Assembly: GCA_002049455.2 (NCBI GenBank)
Contig: KV919014.1
Span: 52,512-116,511 of the forward strand
DNA: 64,000 bases
Source: Porphyra umbilicalis
Taxonomy: Eukaryota > Rhodophyta > Bangiophyceae > Bangiales > Bangiaceae
Direction of reading: 5' to 3'
The notes under the pieces: model-generated
Database searches by the model: none
Told to the model about the DNA's origin: nothing
What the model saw: the letters and a program-made list of their open reading frames with translations, nothing else
Position numbers and translations under genes: made by a program
Shown: one piece after another, positions 12,701 to 23,660 of the stretch
Numbering within the stretch: the first letter of the stretch is position 1
Layout: each line of letters opens with the position of its first letter

Positions 12701-15378
12701 CGGCGTCGGCCGTGGGCGCGTGCGGCGACTTGGACATCGCCGTGCACGACGGCGTCGACACGGGCGCCGTCAACGCGGCCGTCTCCTCCATCACGGCCAT
12801 CGGCATCACGACCTGCACGCACATGTAACACATCATCAACAGCTCCACGATCACGGCGTTGGCGGTGGGCGCGTGCGGCGACTTGGACATCGCCGTGCAC
12901 GGCGGCGTCTACACGGGCGCCGCCAATGCGGCCGTCTCCTCCATCACGGCCATCGGCATCACGACCTGCACGCTCATGTAACTCATCAACAACAGCTCCA
13001 CGATCACGGCGTCGGCCGTGGGCGCGTCTGGAAACTTGTCGAGCTCGGCTCTCAACCTCATCTTCTTTGTCACGGGCACGGCCGTCGGTTCTGTCTGCGT
13101 CTTCACTCCCTCGAGCGCCACGATCCCCCGCTCGACCGGGAATGGAGCCGCCACCGCCGCCGCCATCGCTGCCGCCGCCGCCATCGCCGCCGGCATCGCG
13201 CGCGCTGCCACCTTTGCCAGCGTCTTCGTCGTCTGTTACGTCCTTCATGCAGTCCCCGCCGTCAGAGGCCTCGTCTTCGGACAGGTCGCACCCGTTCAAA
13301 AGATCCGCGGCTGGTTCTTGCTCATGCCAGACCTTGCCACCAGGGCGGTGCGGTTCAACAATGCGGCGGATTAGGCCACGCAGGCGCCGAAGAGAATGGG
13401 CCTTGCGCCATTGCGGGCCATCGTCGGCGCGCAAAAGGCACGCTGCTGCTGCGGGCTCAGCAGAGTGGAGAAGAGAAAAGTACGCCAGCAGGTTGTCGGC
13501 CGTGTCCGCCATCTCTCCGGCCGGGGTCCCCACACGGCGCACCGGCAATCGAGTCCTCAAGCATCCATTCACACGCATTCGCATGCCAATGCAGTCCTTG
13601 CTGCGCAGGCGGGTCTGGCGAATGGCTGCGGTCAAGGAGCAGAAGAGGCCGTTCAACACCTCAAAGTCAACCTCCGCGCCTCAATTCCCCGCGTATGTGT
13701 TGATGAGCACCACGGCGGCCCCGTGAACGGGCTCGGCTTCGCCGTCGAGCACGGCCTGAACAACCGACGGCACAACCTTGTCTAAGCCTCGAATAACCAC
13801 CCCCGACCAACCCCGTCCACTGTAAACCGGCATGACGACCGTACCGCCGCTGAACACGAGGCGGTTGAGCAAGACGCTGGCAGCCCTGTTCACGATCAAG
13901 ACGTCGTCCGTCGAGGCGTCCTTAACGTCCTCGCTGTCCAGTGCAGAGGGCACTCGCAGGCCACCGATAACACCGCTGCTTCTCGCCCAGTACAGGAACC
14001 ACAATAGGAGGCCGTCCATCATGTGCTTGGACATTTCCATGCCCTCTTCCAAGGACGCCAAGTCCGTTGCCGACAGTTGTAGGTGCCGCTCGTCGCGGAC
14101 CGGGAAAAGAAATCGTGGTGGCCCTGGGAGACTCGATGCGGAGGGCACCGGACAAACGGGCACAGAGCGTGTCCTCGAGGGTGCGCCTGCGCTAGAGGCG
14201 CGTGGCAGCACTTGAGGCCCATGCGGCGGCGGGGGTGCAAAGGTCGTGACAGTGGCCGTCGACGGGGGGTCGCCATCGCGACTGGCCTTTAGACGAAAGC
14301 GCTTAGGAGGAGGTGGGGCTTGGCGTAAGAGTGGCCGTATACGTGCGCTCAGGTCGGCCACAGCCTTGGCACGCGGCGCGATCGGCGTGTTGGAGGGACG
14401 CGGGGCCGGCACAGGAGCAGCAGGCGTCGCGAAAGGGTGGACAGAGGGCGGGGCACGGTGGGCCACGGCAGAGCATTGGCCCTCGCATCCGTGGGACGCC
14501 AAGGCTTGCTGGACGAGGAAGCCTGCTGCCGCAGTGTCGCCACAACTCGGCACACCGTCGACGTCTTCGTGTAAGATCCTTACAGCTGAAGCCAATAGCG
14601 AATCAATCGCTTCGACGTCGCCACAGCCGCCACGGCACTGGCTCAAAACTTGCAGCGGGCTGGGGCTGGGCAAGTACCCCGGCCCGGCGAGTTCCAGGGC
14701 CGACAAAAGCATCCGCATCTGCGTAGCTGTCAGCCCGCCTACACGACCAGCCAATACACGCCGCGCATCGTTGATGACCGCGATCATGTCGGGCGCAGAA
14801 TGGGACCCGTGGACGACATGCACCGCCCCACGTGCCATAGCATGTGTGCGCTGGGTCACCCGCCTGCCATGGCCATACGCTTTAGTCTGTTGCGTCGCCC
14901 CCGGCCGACCACGTACACTCATCCACCGCGCGAGCTGGAGACCCCTGACAGATATGGAGGCACTGCCTGTCACCGGGCCGAGCGGCGATCCGCTGCCATT
15001 GCCATGGTCTGGCACGTGGGAGGGCTCAACACGGCGAATCGGCTGGCCCTCGCCACCGCCTCGTCCTGTCCCGCTGCCACGGCCACGACGACGGCCACGG
15101 CCGCCACCGCGTCTGCTTCCAAGTATGCTGCCGTCCGGAATCGCGGGGGCCGAGTGGGCGTATCGATCGGCTTCTCGAGCCAGCGCCACCGCCCCTCGTT
15201 CAAAAGCATCCACGGCATCGACGGCCCGCGCGGCTTCTTCAACCACGCGGGCCGCTTCCGCAGTCATAGCGTCCGCCCGCCGACGGGCGCGTGCCACCTG
15301 ACGACGATGGTTGCGAGATAACTCGCCCGGCAACGGCCCGAGAGACTCTGATGCATCACCCCCCTCCATAGCCTGCAC
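9790..15378 (-). CDS. Polyprotein with C-terminal JmjN-JmjC-C5HC2-like module, member 1 (one in-frame TGA)
   Basis: The reading frame is 1,862 codons plus stop, with one TGA at 13681-13683; both sides are in the same frame. The order is as follows. First is a basic/acidic N-terminus with a Cys-containing block (CRGGCG...HGCEGQC). Next comes a Ulp1-like pattern at about 430-637 without obvious catalytic His or Cys. A 51-residue repeat array follows at about 780-1113. A JmjN-like segment lies at about 1287-1327, JmjC at about 1490-1627, and a C5HC2-like zinc module at about 1767-1810 (PHC, VVCPAC, LCCWRC). The JmjC part keeps HVE (H1518, E1520), K1536 in SNKFWF, and H1611 in GVLHSSFNGG, the Fe(II)/2-oxoglutarate set of KDM4/KDM5 demethylases. 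Histone demethylation is therefore plausible; the substrate is unknown. The start is the first Met near the homologous N-terminus of copy 2. Confidence 0.8.
12040..13040 (-). repeat. Coding 153-bp (51-aa) tandem repeats within polyprotein 1
   Basis: The landmark ctccacgatcacggcg recurs at 12088, 12241, 12394, 12538, 12691, 12844 and 12997. That is a 153-bp period with one unit 9 bp short. As 153 is a multiple of three, the coding frame is kept; it encodes Asp/Gly/Arg-rich 51-residue units (DGRDGGDGR, VDDVLHVRAG). Antisense frames also stay open for the same reason and are not genes. The array separates the N-terminal part from the JmjN-JmjC part. Confidence 0.85.
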
Positions 15379-15529
15379 CCACTCACGAGATGACGAGCCA
15401 AGAAGCGCAGTAGAATCAGAGTGGCGGTCAATAAAAAAGTCGGTGGTTGGTCGAGGGTAATGGGCAGAGCCCCCTACGCCACCGCAGCACGATCAGCTCT
15501 TTCGGGCGATCGGCGGCGGACTGCCTCGT

Positions 15530-16710
15530 ACCCACCTTCGGGGTGACGGGAGAACTTCCACAGTGAGGACCGCCCACCCGGTGGGGCGGGCAACTCAAAA
15601 GAACCAGCGGTCGGCCCCTGCAAAAGTGACACAGCCCGCGGAAATATCAGCGCGCAACGGCCCTCCTGGGCGGTGTGCACGAGTTCGGCGCGCACCCACC
15701 GGCGGGGTGACGAGCTCGATAAAACACGTCAAGCCGGCCCACCTAGTGTGCCGGCGACTTGCAACAGCCAGCGGTTGGCCCACGAGAAGGGACACAGCCC
15801 GCGGTAACAATAGCGCGCAACGGCCCTCCTGGGCGGTGTGCACGTGTTCGGCACGCACCCACCGGCGGGGTGACGAGCTGCAAACAATATGTCAAGCCGG
15901 CCCACCTGGTGGGCTGGCGACTCGCAACAACCAGCGGTCGGCCCCTGCAAAAGGGACACAGCCCGCGGAAATATCAGCGCGCAACGGCCCTCCTGGGTGG
16001 TGTGCACGAGTTCGGCGCGCACCCACCGGTGGGGTGACGAGCTCGATAAAACACGTCAAGCCGGCCCACCTAGTGTGCCGGCGACTAGCAACAGCCAGCG
16101 GTTGGCCCACGAAAAAGGGACACAGCCCGCGGTAACAATAGCGCGCAACGGCCCTCCTGGGCGGTGTGCACGTGTTCGGCACGCACCCACCGGCGGGGTG
16201 ACGAGCTGCAAACAATATGTCAAGCCGGCCCACCTGGTGTGCCGGCGACTCGCAGCATCCAGCGGTCGGCCCCAGCAAAAGGGGGACAGCCCGCGGTGCA
16301 AGCAACGCGCAACCGCCCGTGCGGGCAGTATGGACGCGTTCGGCACGCACCCACCAGCGGGGTGACGAGCTCGAAGGAAAAGTCAAGCCGGCCCACCCGG
16401 TGTGCCGGCGACTCGTAAATGCCAGCGGTCGGCCCGAGAAAAAGGGACACACCCCGCTGCACAAGCCAGCCCCGCTCGCCCAAATGGGCGATTGGTGACA
16501 CCCTCACACAAGCACCCGCCGGCGGGGTGACGAGTGATAATGCACAGTGAAGACCGCCCACCCGGTGTGGCGGCCACTCCAAAAGGCCAGCGGTTGGCCC
16601 CCCGCGAGAGGGACACAGCCCGCGGCTCCGCCAAAGCGCGATCGCCCGTTGGGGCGCTCCACGGCGGTCTGGCCCGCACCCACCGGCGGGGTAGCGGGCC
16701 TCAAAGCTCA
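15530..16710. repeat. 164-bp tandem satellite, about 7 copies
   Basis: The word cacccaccggcggggtgacg (or a close variant) starts at 15692, 15856, 16020, 16184, 16348, 16513 and 16677, so the period is 164-165 bp. Monomers share gcccgcgg and gcgcgcaacggccctcctgg. The period is not a multiple of three, so the reading frames through it are not genes. It occupies the 5' side of polyprotein gene 1; member 2 has a different satellite in the same place. Confidence 0.92.
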
Positions 16711-17069
16711 ATCGTGCCCCCAAAAACAAAGCCAAGGGGAAGTAGGAAAGAGGGGAACAGGGTGTGCAATAGTAGAATGAGATCAACAGAGGGGGGACAG
16801 TATTACCAAGCGAGTAGGGGATCGGTACATGCGTCGCTGGGGTACTAGACGTACTGAGTTACGGTACAGTGATGGCACGAGCTCTACGACGGTGATACGT
16901 GGTCGAGACCGCACGTGCTGCTCTCCGAGCGTAGCGGAGGACAGTACCAGGCTCGGCCGCGTGCTCTCGGCGTGCCACGGCCAGGCACGGCCGCCACAGC
17001 CGCGCGTGCGGCTGAGAGGCTGTGCGCTCCCCCCCCCACGCCGGATACGTCGGACACCCACGTCTGGCA

Positions 17070-17275
17070 GGCTGCGCGACGGGCGCGGAACACCATGTGA
17101 GATCACCCGTCGGCCCCGGCTGGGTGGACCGGATAGTGAGCAATCTCGAGAAACGATGGACACTGTTGCCTGGCGGCGGCGTGGAGGGCGCGGCGCACCA
17201 TGTGAGATCGCATGTCGGTGGCAGACGGGTGGACCGGATACTGAGCAATCTCGGGAAACGATGCAAAATATTTAC
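17070..17275. repeat. Two direct copies of a ~105-bp unit
   Basis: caccatgtgagatc occurs at 17091 and 17196, each followed by gtggaccggata and gagcaatctcg. This is a two-copy direct duplication in the promoter region between the divergent genes. Confidence 0.75.
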
Positions 17276-17924
17276 CACATGCAATCACACATGCAGTCAA
17301 ATACACGCCGCCGTTTCCGACAGGGATCTGCAGCAATACTGTAATCAGCACCGGCGACATTGCAGCGTACCCTGACTGGCTGCTAGACCAGGGTTTAGGG
17401 ACTCATCGCACCAGGACGTGGTTCTGGTTCTACGTGATCAATGCAACATGCATATGACGTGGCGCGACGGCGACAAATACGTCAACTTACGGTTTTCGTG
17501 CCCCGCATCTCCCGCTGGAGAGCAGTAGGCTGCTCCACGCATGTCCTGTATCCGGCTCTGAGAGGGCATCTGCGCCTGCTCAGGGAGGTCGTGAGTTCCA
17601 GCTCTGCGGGGCACTGACCCACGGAGATCCTGCTCTGGTGCTCGGGAGCTATGCGCTCGCCTCATATCCGACTCACTGAGAGCGTACGCCTTCTCTTTGG
17701 CAGATCCGAGTCACTCTGTAGGGCTGCGCCCATAGCTAAGCCCACCATACCTGATCCTGGAATCACTCCACTGTGCCTGAGACCTCGCTACGCTTGCGGA
17801 GCGCACGGTGTGCACGGTGACTGAGACTCGGTGACACGTGTGGAGATACACACCTCGACTGCCTCCCTGATGCGCTTGCGGAGCGACGGACGTTGATTGA
17901 GACGCGGTCACGGTTGCAGATACA

Positions 17925-18952
17925 ATGCCCTGCAGCGATGCTGATGATGTTCCTGATGCTCCCTCCCCATCGCCAGTTGTCAATGGCGCCCTGTTCGCGA
18001 GCGCCTGGAACGAACATGGAGTACGTTTCCCGCTTGAATCAGTGGTGTTTCGTGCACGGCTTCTATCCGAGTTCGTATCTCGGATGATCCCTGATCTATT
18101 ACTGGTTATACGAGTTTTCTGACGCTGTCTAACCCGTACGCATCATCCTCGTACTCGTGCCTTTCTGCCGCTGTGTCGCACCTCTTGCTGAACCAGGATG
18201 ACTTGAGTGTTCTGTTTTCGCGATACGCGCAGGCGATGCTAAAGAAGATCTCCAATGGAACAGTGAGCCCTGGGAAAAGGGGTAGCACCGTGGACTCGCC
18301 CGAACACGATTGCCTCTCATGGCTGGCCCCCCCTGGACAGCTGGAAGGACCCAACAGAGACTGTACTCGCTCACTTCGTGCAGTCATGACCAAAGCTGTC
18401 GAGAAGTACGCGAACCAGACAGATTACGCGGCCAACGGCTGGACAGGAACCAGACGTGCTGTAAAGATGGCTCTGAAGAAGGGTCTACGCACTCGCTGCA
18501 ACCGAAGACGCACCTCTGCTCGACTGCTTGCATATCGGACTCTCGGAGTATACATGGACAGTGACGTACCGGAGGCATCCATGGAACGCGTGGTCCTCAG
18601 TGCGGGCGCAGAAAATGTCGCTTCGGGCGGCGCGCTGGCCGAGAGCACAGTCTTTGGGTACCGTCTGAAGCTAAAAGACGGTGACAACGAGGTCGATCGA
18701 GCGCTTGATCTGAACGGAGCGGCCGCGACAATCATTGCTGAGCTTCTGTTTCTGGACTCAAGTGAAGTGTGGACCTCTGTGCGAGCAGCCGGAGCCGCCT
18801 GTCTGAAGAGCTATGTGGATACTGCACAGTACCCAAAGGTTTTGCGCCCGGAGAGTACCGAGGCTCGCAACGGCGTCGTCCGGTGCATGCGGGATGAGTT
18901 GCAGGACCTCAAGGCTGGCGATGTCAATCTCTCCGATGAAGAACCAGACTAG
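17925..18952 (+). CDS. Small two-exon gene of the TNP2/JmjC element, member 1
   Basis: This is a protein of unknown function, about 283 aa. Exon 1 is 17925-18020, the intron 18021-18196 (GTACGT...CAG), and exon 2 18197-18952. The diverged copy at 21650-20570 has the same structure: both exons 1 end in His-Gly, both donors read GTACGT in phase 0, and both acceptors are AG before GATGA. The N-terminus is acidic (SDADDVPDAP). The core contains DSPEHDCLSWLAP and GLRTRCNRRR, and the C-terminus is acidic (NLSDEEPD). I recognise no domain. The acidic tails and basic core would suit a DNA-binding or transposase-partner role like the second protein of CACTA elements, but that is only inference. Confidence 0.72.
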
Positions 18953-20569
18953 GAGGCTCGTACCGCTGCTACTTGCAGTCAACCCCTTGTCGTCTACCGT
19001 GCTGTCAAGGCCCACGACTCGATGGTGACGCCGGTGCGCATGACGTGCATACCGTCCAGAATACGTTCTTCATATACTGGTGGTCTCGCACGTTTTCTTT
19101 GTCGTTCCTGTTGTGTTTGACCGTCCATTTGCCTTTTTATTATTGTCATTTATTTGCTGGATCCTGTCGTTTTTCCATTTATTTTCCGCAGTTTTCTCCA
19201 ATATGTTTTCTTACATCCCGTCCACGAGAAAAACTGAGGAACCTCCTGTCGGTAAATCTGACAGATAAACAGCGTACCCACCAACGGAATCGTCTTGAAA
19301 CATGTCCTTGGGACTAGTTGCGCTCGTCGTCGCAAGAAGAAAATCAAAAGCAGCTCTTCAGCCGGTCCATGGAACCATCATGGGAATACTGTGGTCCTCC
19401 ATATTGAACACCTTCTTGGAGGACATACCTGGCTATATTGGCCGCAATATTCTGTCGCACGTTCCCAGAATCATCGCTATGCATCGTACACAGAGCTAGT
19501 CCTTTGTCTATTTTGGAGATGGTCTCTCCGTCTGACGTCGCAATCGTCCCTGGTTCAGGCTCTTGCGCAATTCTCAAGAAAGGAATCATGCGTTGCTTGT
19601 GCTCTTGCTCCGAGTACGTCGCCTAAGTGGGATTCTGATAAAACCCTGGACCAGTGCTTTGAAAGTGCCTATGGTTTCACTTGGGGTTCGGTCCGAAGAC
19701 CATACCCCAAGATACGCCGCAAATCTATCTTGTAAACAGACTGGAACATAGTCGTGGAAACAGTCCGGAAAACAGTCCGGACAACAGTCCCTGAACTGAT
19801 CCCAGGACCATTTTGCGTCGAAACCCAAGGTAATCACAGGATGGCACCAGACAAATTCCGAGAACGATCCGCGGGACGAATCGAGCCGTCTCAAGAGATA
19901 ATCCTCAAGATTATCTCACACAATTCCAGGAACTTTCCTGAAGATACGCCTCAGAGCTGCTTTCGATCGAAGAATAATCACTCCTCCTTATTTCTTTCGA
20001 AAGAAAAGATCTCACTTTATCTCGTGAATTTCATACCACCACGCAGTGACCCAGACCCATTCTTGTGAACGTGTACTCCGGATGAGCTTGAAAGAAATCC
20101 ACGGAAAAGCTCCTCTGCATCCTCCGCGGCATTTCCCTCGCACTTTTACGCAGATGGTCCTTGCTCTTTTTCAGAGGTCGGTCCGACGGGAAGACGCTCA
20201 GATTTATGAGCAATACACCTCCGAGGCAGTCTTCGAGGCCAATCCACAGGACTGTTCCTATGACGGCGGTGCATGACGGTCCCGTGCTCTTTCTTGGCGC
20301 GATATGCGAATGGTGGCAGGAATAAATTTAATACGACAAATAGGAACAAGTAAGAGTAACATGATACAGGTACGACAGTAAAAGAGATAAAAAGAGAAGA
20401 AAAAAACTGCTTCCTCCGCTCACTTGCAGAGATCTTCGTGGGACAGAGCTCGCCGGACAGGGCTCCTCAGATTCTCGGCGGAGCATGAAACCTGTATCTC
20501 TGTTGCCGAGGCAACAACGCCCTTGTGCAGCCGTATTCAAGGCATGTCGCGGAGCATCACGTCAGAACA
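18953..20569. other. Junction between the two mirror-image elements
   Basis: The two small genes face each other tail to tail with 1.6 kb between stop codons. About 18,953-19,290 and 20,290-20,569 look like 3' untranslated sequence. Between them lies AT-richer DNA with CAGTCC-type and GATCNTCCTGA-type words (for example 19,760-19,800 and 19,900-19,915), matching the subterminal vocabulary of both elements. The right end of member 1 and the left end of member 2 must lie here; I could not place the exact boundary. Confidence 0.5.
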
Positions 20570-21650
20570 TTAGTCTGAGTCTTCGTCAGATAGATCAATG
20601 TCACCGGCCTTCAGGTCTTTGAGCTCATCGCGCATGCAGCGTACGACGCCCTTGCGAGCCTCAGCGCTCTCAGGGCGTAAAAACTTAGGGTACGCGGCGT
20701 CGTCCACATATTTCTTTGAGCAAGCCGCAGCACCTTCACGCACAGATGTCCACACCTCGCTCGGGTCCAACAACAGGAGCTCCCCTACTATAGAACCGGC
20801 AGCTCCATTCATGTTCAGCGCTCGCTCCATTTCCTGACTGCCGTCCTGCAGTTTTAGGTGGTACCCAATGTTGCTTCCACTGGCCAGGGCAGCAGGCTGC
20901 GGGACTGGAGCGGTGTCGTTCACGCCGTGGGCCAAAACAACGCGTGCTAACGTGGCCTCTTTCACGTCAGTGTCCATGTATACCCCCAGGGTACTATAGG
21001 CAAGCAGTCGGGCCGATGCGCGTCGGCGATTGCATCGTGTTCGTAGACCCTTTCTCAGCGCAGCTCGCACTTCACGCCGATTCTGGGACCATCCGTTCGC
21101 GCCGTGGTCAATCTTTCCGACGCACTTCTCAACCGCCTTGTTCACAACAGCGCGCAGGGGGCGAGTGCAGTCTCGATTGGGGCCTTCCAGTTGTCCCGTC
21201 GGGGCGAGCCACGACAGGCAGTCATGTTCAGGCGAGTCAGCTGCGCTGCCATTCAAAGCAGGGTTCACAGACCCATTTCGTATCTTCTTGAGCATAGCTT
21301 GGCCGTACCTGGTGAACAGGCGGCTAGCCTCATCCTTCAGGAGACAAGCTCAACCAGCACGTAAGTATGGAAGGGGAATGAGGCGACACCGTCGCGTACG
21401 CACAACCAGCCATAAGCGAGCTTCTAAGTTAGGTCATACGTCGATGCAGCGCGCCTTGTGACGTTGCTCAGCAACGACAGCGCATCGCATGACCACATGC
21501 AGCCACCTGCTCCGTATCCAACAGCACTCAAGAACGTACCCCGTGAGAGCTCCTTACACTCGAGAAAAAGGCAGCATCGACAGCAGGTGAGCTGGCACCC
21601 GGTGAGCCATGCGGCGTGCCGGTGTCGTCTTCGACGTCAAATTCAACCAT
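20570..21650 (-). CDS. Small two-exon gene of the TNP2/JmjC element, member 2
   Basis: Exon 1 is 21650-21540, the intron 21539-21335 (GTACGT...AAG) and exon 2 21334-20570, giving about 291 aa. It is homologous to the protein at 17,925-18,952: shared blocks include DSPEHDCLSWLAP, QLEGPNRDCTR, LRTRCNRRR, TLGVYMD, SEVWTSVR, VVRCMRDEL and an acidic end (IDLSDEDSD). The aligned Met at 21650 (MVEFDVEDD) is preferred to the upstream Met at 21806, because it matches the first Met of the other copy. Function is unknown. It is divergent from the polyprotein gene at 23.7 kb across a region holding a 200-bp satellite. Confidence 0.72.
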
Positions 21651-22599
21651 CGTCGCGTTCGTACTCAAGCGGATGGCTGCAATAGCGTCGCACTGGATGA
21701 AGGGCAAAGCGTTCAGCTCCAGATAGTCACGGCAGTCCACAGAGCCAAACAGGACAGCTGGTGCCCGTAAAGGATTGGCAAGCGCGTGCATCAGAGCATA
21801 CCACATGCGGTGCGCTCAAAACGCGGTAACTGCGTTCGCGCACCTCCACCTGCACCCGCGTGCACCTCCGAAGTATCCGGGTGGCCACGGATTGCACATC
21901 AGACCGATGAAATTTCACCAGCCACGCCCCACAGTGCCCTCTTGCAGTAAGTACGTTCCTTGGCGACCATTGGTCGAGACCGCCTACGCCACAGTCTCGG
22001 AGACAGCCGCTGTGCCGAGAGCAAGGGAGGACCCCCGATGGCTTCAGATGAGCAAATCAGAGCCTTCATTCCGCGCTATGCGCTTGAGCAGTACTTCTAG
22101 GTAAACTTCTTCAGCTGGTCCTTCGCGAGGCTCACAAAATACTCCATTGTTTAGATTTTCGCGGGGAGATATGCCGTTATCCGGCCTCTGAATAGCGGCC
22201 GACGAGTGATCTCGATTCAGCCGTCGTCCCCGTCCATGCCGAGGGCGAATCTCGCGGAGCTACACGTTTGGGGGTCGCTAGGAAGCGCCGCAAGGAGGGG
22301 CTCGCTGCGCGCGCGCTGTGCGGGTGCGGGCAGGGCGGGTGTTTCATTCGTGAACAGGCGCTCGCCGAGCGGTGCGTGGCGCCCAGTCCGTGCTTCCCCG
22401 TCACCGTCGTTAGACCTCCCCCTTCGTCGTCACTGTTTTGCACACCACTTTTATCTCGCACACGCGCTGTTTGATCCATTTTCTCTCGCTGTCGCATCCT
22501 GAGACACCTCCACGATCCCCTCTCGCTCGATCCTTTCTAGCTCCACCCAGTCGCGTGATATCATACCCCCAGTGCGGTGCGATCATTGTTTACTCGCTG
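21651..22599. other. Intergenic, no gene seen
   Basis: This is sequence upstream of the small gene of member 2, before the 200-bp satellite. Short reading frames occur on both strands but none matches the other element copy or a known family. It probably contains the small gene's promoter. Confidence 0.5.
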
Positions 22600-23660
22600 G
22601 CCACTACGTGGAGGCCAGCCGGATCGCGGCCTGCCCCTCTGTCGGGCAGGGCCGCGCATCCGCGCCGTCGACAGGCGCGTCCCGCTCACGCGGCCGACCG
22701 CCGTCGTCGCCTGTGGGCCGCCTCTGCCGACAGGCGGCCCCTGGACACTGTTTGGGCCGCCTCTGTGGACAGGCGGCCCCGGTGTGAATCGGAGTCGGCC
22801 ACCTTCGGGGCGTGCCGGCTGCATCGTGGCCCGCCCCTCTGTCGGGCAGGGCCGCGCATCCGCGACGTCGACAGGCGCGTCCCGCTCACGCGGCCGACCG
22901 CCGTCGTCGCCTGTGGGCCGCCTCTGCCGACAGACGGCCCCCGGACACTGTTTGGGCCGCCTCTGTGGACAGGCGGCCCCGGTGTGAATCGGAGTCGGCC
23001 ACGTTCGGGGCGTGCCGGCTGGATCGTGGCCCGCCCCTCTGGCCGGCAGGGCCGCGCATCCGCGCCGTCGACAGGCGCTTCCCGCTCACGCGGCCGACCG
23101 CCGTCGTCGCCTGTGGGCCGCCTCTGCCGACAGGCGGCCCCTGGACACTGTTTGGGCCGCCTCTGTGGACAGGCGGCCCCGGTGTGAATCGGAGTCGGCC
23201 ACCTTCGGGGCGTGCCGGCTGCATCGTGGCCCGCCCCTCTGTCGGGCAGGGCCGCGCATCCGCGACGTCGACAGGCGCGTCCCGCTCACGCGGCCGACCG
23301 CCGTCGTCGCCTGTGGGCCGCCTCTGCCGACAGACGGCCCCTGGACACTGTTTGGGCCGCCTCTGTGGACAGGCGGCCCCGGTGTGAATCGGAGTCGGCC
23401 ACGTTCGGGGCGTGCCGGCTGGATCGTGGCCCGCCCCTCTGGCCGGCAGGGCCGCGCATCCGCGCCGTCGACAGGCGCTTCCCGCTCACGCGGCCGACCG
23501 CCGTCGTCGCCTGTGGGCCGCCTCTGCCGACAGGCGGCCCCTGGACACTGTTTGGGCCGCCTCTGTGGACAGGCGGCCCCGGTGTGAATTGGTGTCGGCC
23601 ACCTTCGGGGCGCGCCGGCTGGGCCACTTCCCGTCCCTCTGTCGGGCAGGGCCGTGCATC
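22600..23660. repeat. 200-bp tandem satellite, about 5 copies
   Basis: ggtgtgaat starts at 22781, 22981, 23181, 23381 and 23581: an exact 200-bp period. Each monomer contains two strong hairpins built on ggccgcct...aggcggcc and another around cctctgtcgggcagggcc. Copies alternate between two variants (dacgtc/gccgtc and gtcgggcag/ggccggcag), suggesting a 400-bp higher-order unit. The array sits just upstream of polyprotein gene 2. Reading frames through it are not genes. Confidence 0.93.

Larger units (their letters stand above)
15379..17924. other. Divergent intergenic region of member 1
   Basis: This lies between the divergently transcribed polyprotein gene and the small two-exon gene, so it should hold both promoters. 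It contains the 164-bp satellite (15.53-16.71 kb) and a 2 x 105-bp duplication near 17.1-17.3 kb. The other sequence, 17.3-17.9 kb, is unique and I see no gene in it. Confidence 0.6.
5160..19950. mobile_element. TNP2/JmjC DNA transposon, member 1 (ends approximate)
   Basis: Three genes define the element: a TNP2-like transposase (+), a JmjC polyprotein (-, convergent with the transposase) and a small two-exon gene (+). The identical gene set in mirror order at 20.6-53.2 kb shows that the unit recurs. Both flanks contain short repeated words around GATC-N-TCCTGA and CAGTCC, like the subterminal repeats of CACTA and related elements. I could not identify terminal inverted repeats or a target duplication by eye, so the ends are only bracketed (left between 5.0 and 5.4 kb, right between 19.3 and 20.3 kb). 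Confidence 0.6.

Noticed and set aside
12270-13726. Sense-strand frames through the 153-bp repeats
   Set aside because: Open only because the repeat unit is a multiple of three; the minus strand continues into the JmjN-JmjC module, so it is the coding strand.
15530-16710. Possible CRISPR array
   Set aside because: Monomers are 164 bp, contiguous and similar along their whole length, with no unique spacers, and the context is eukaryotic.
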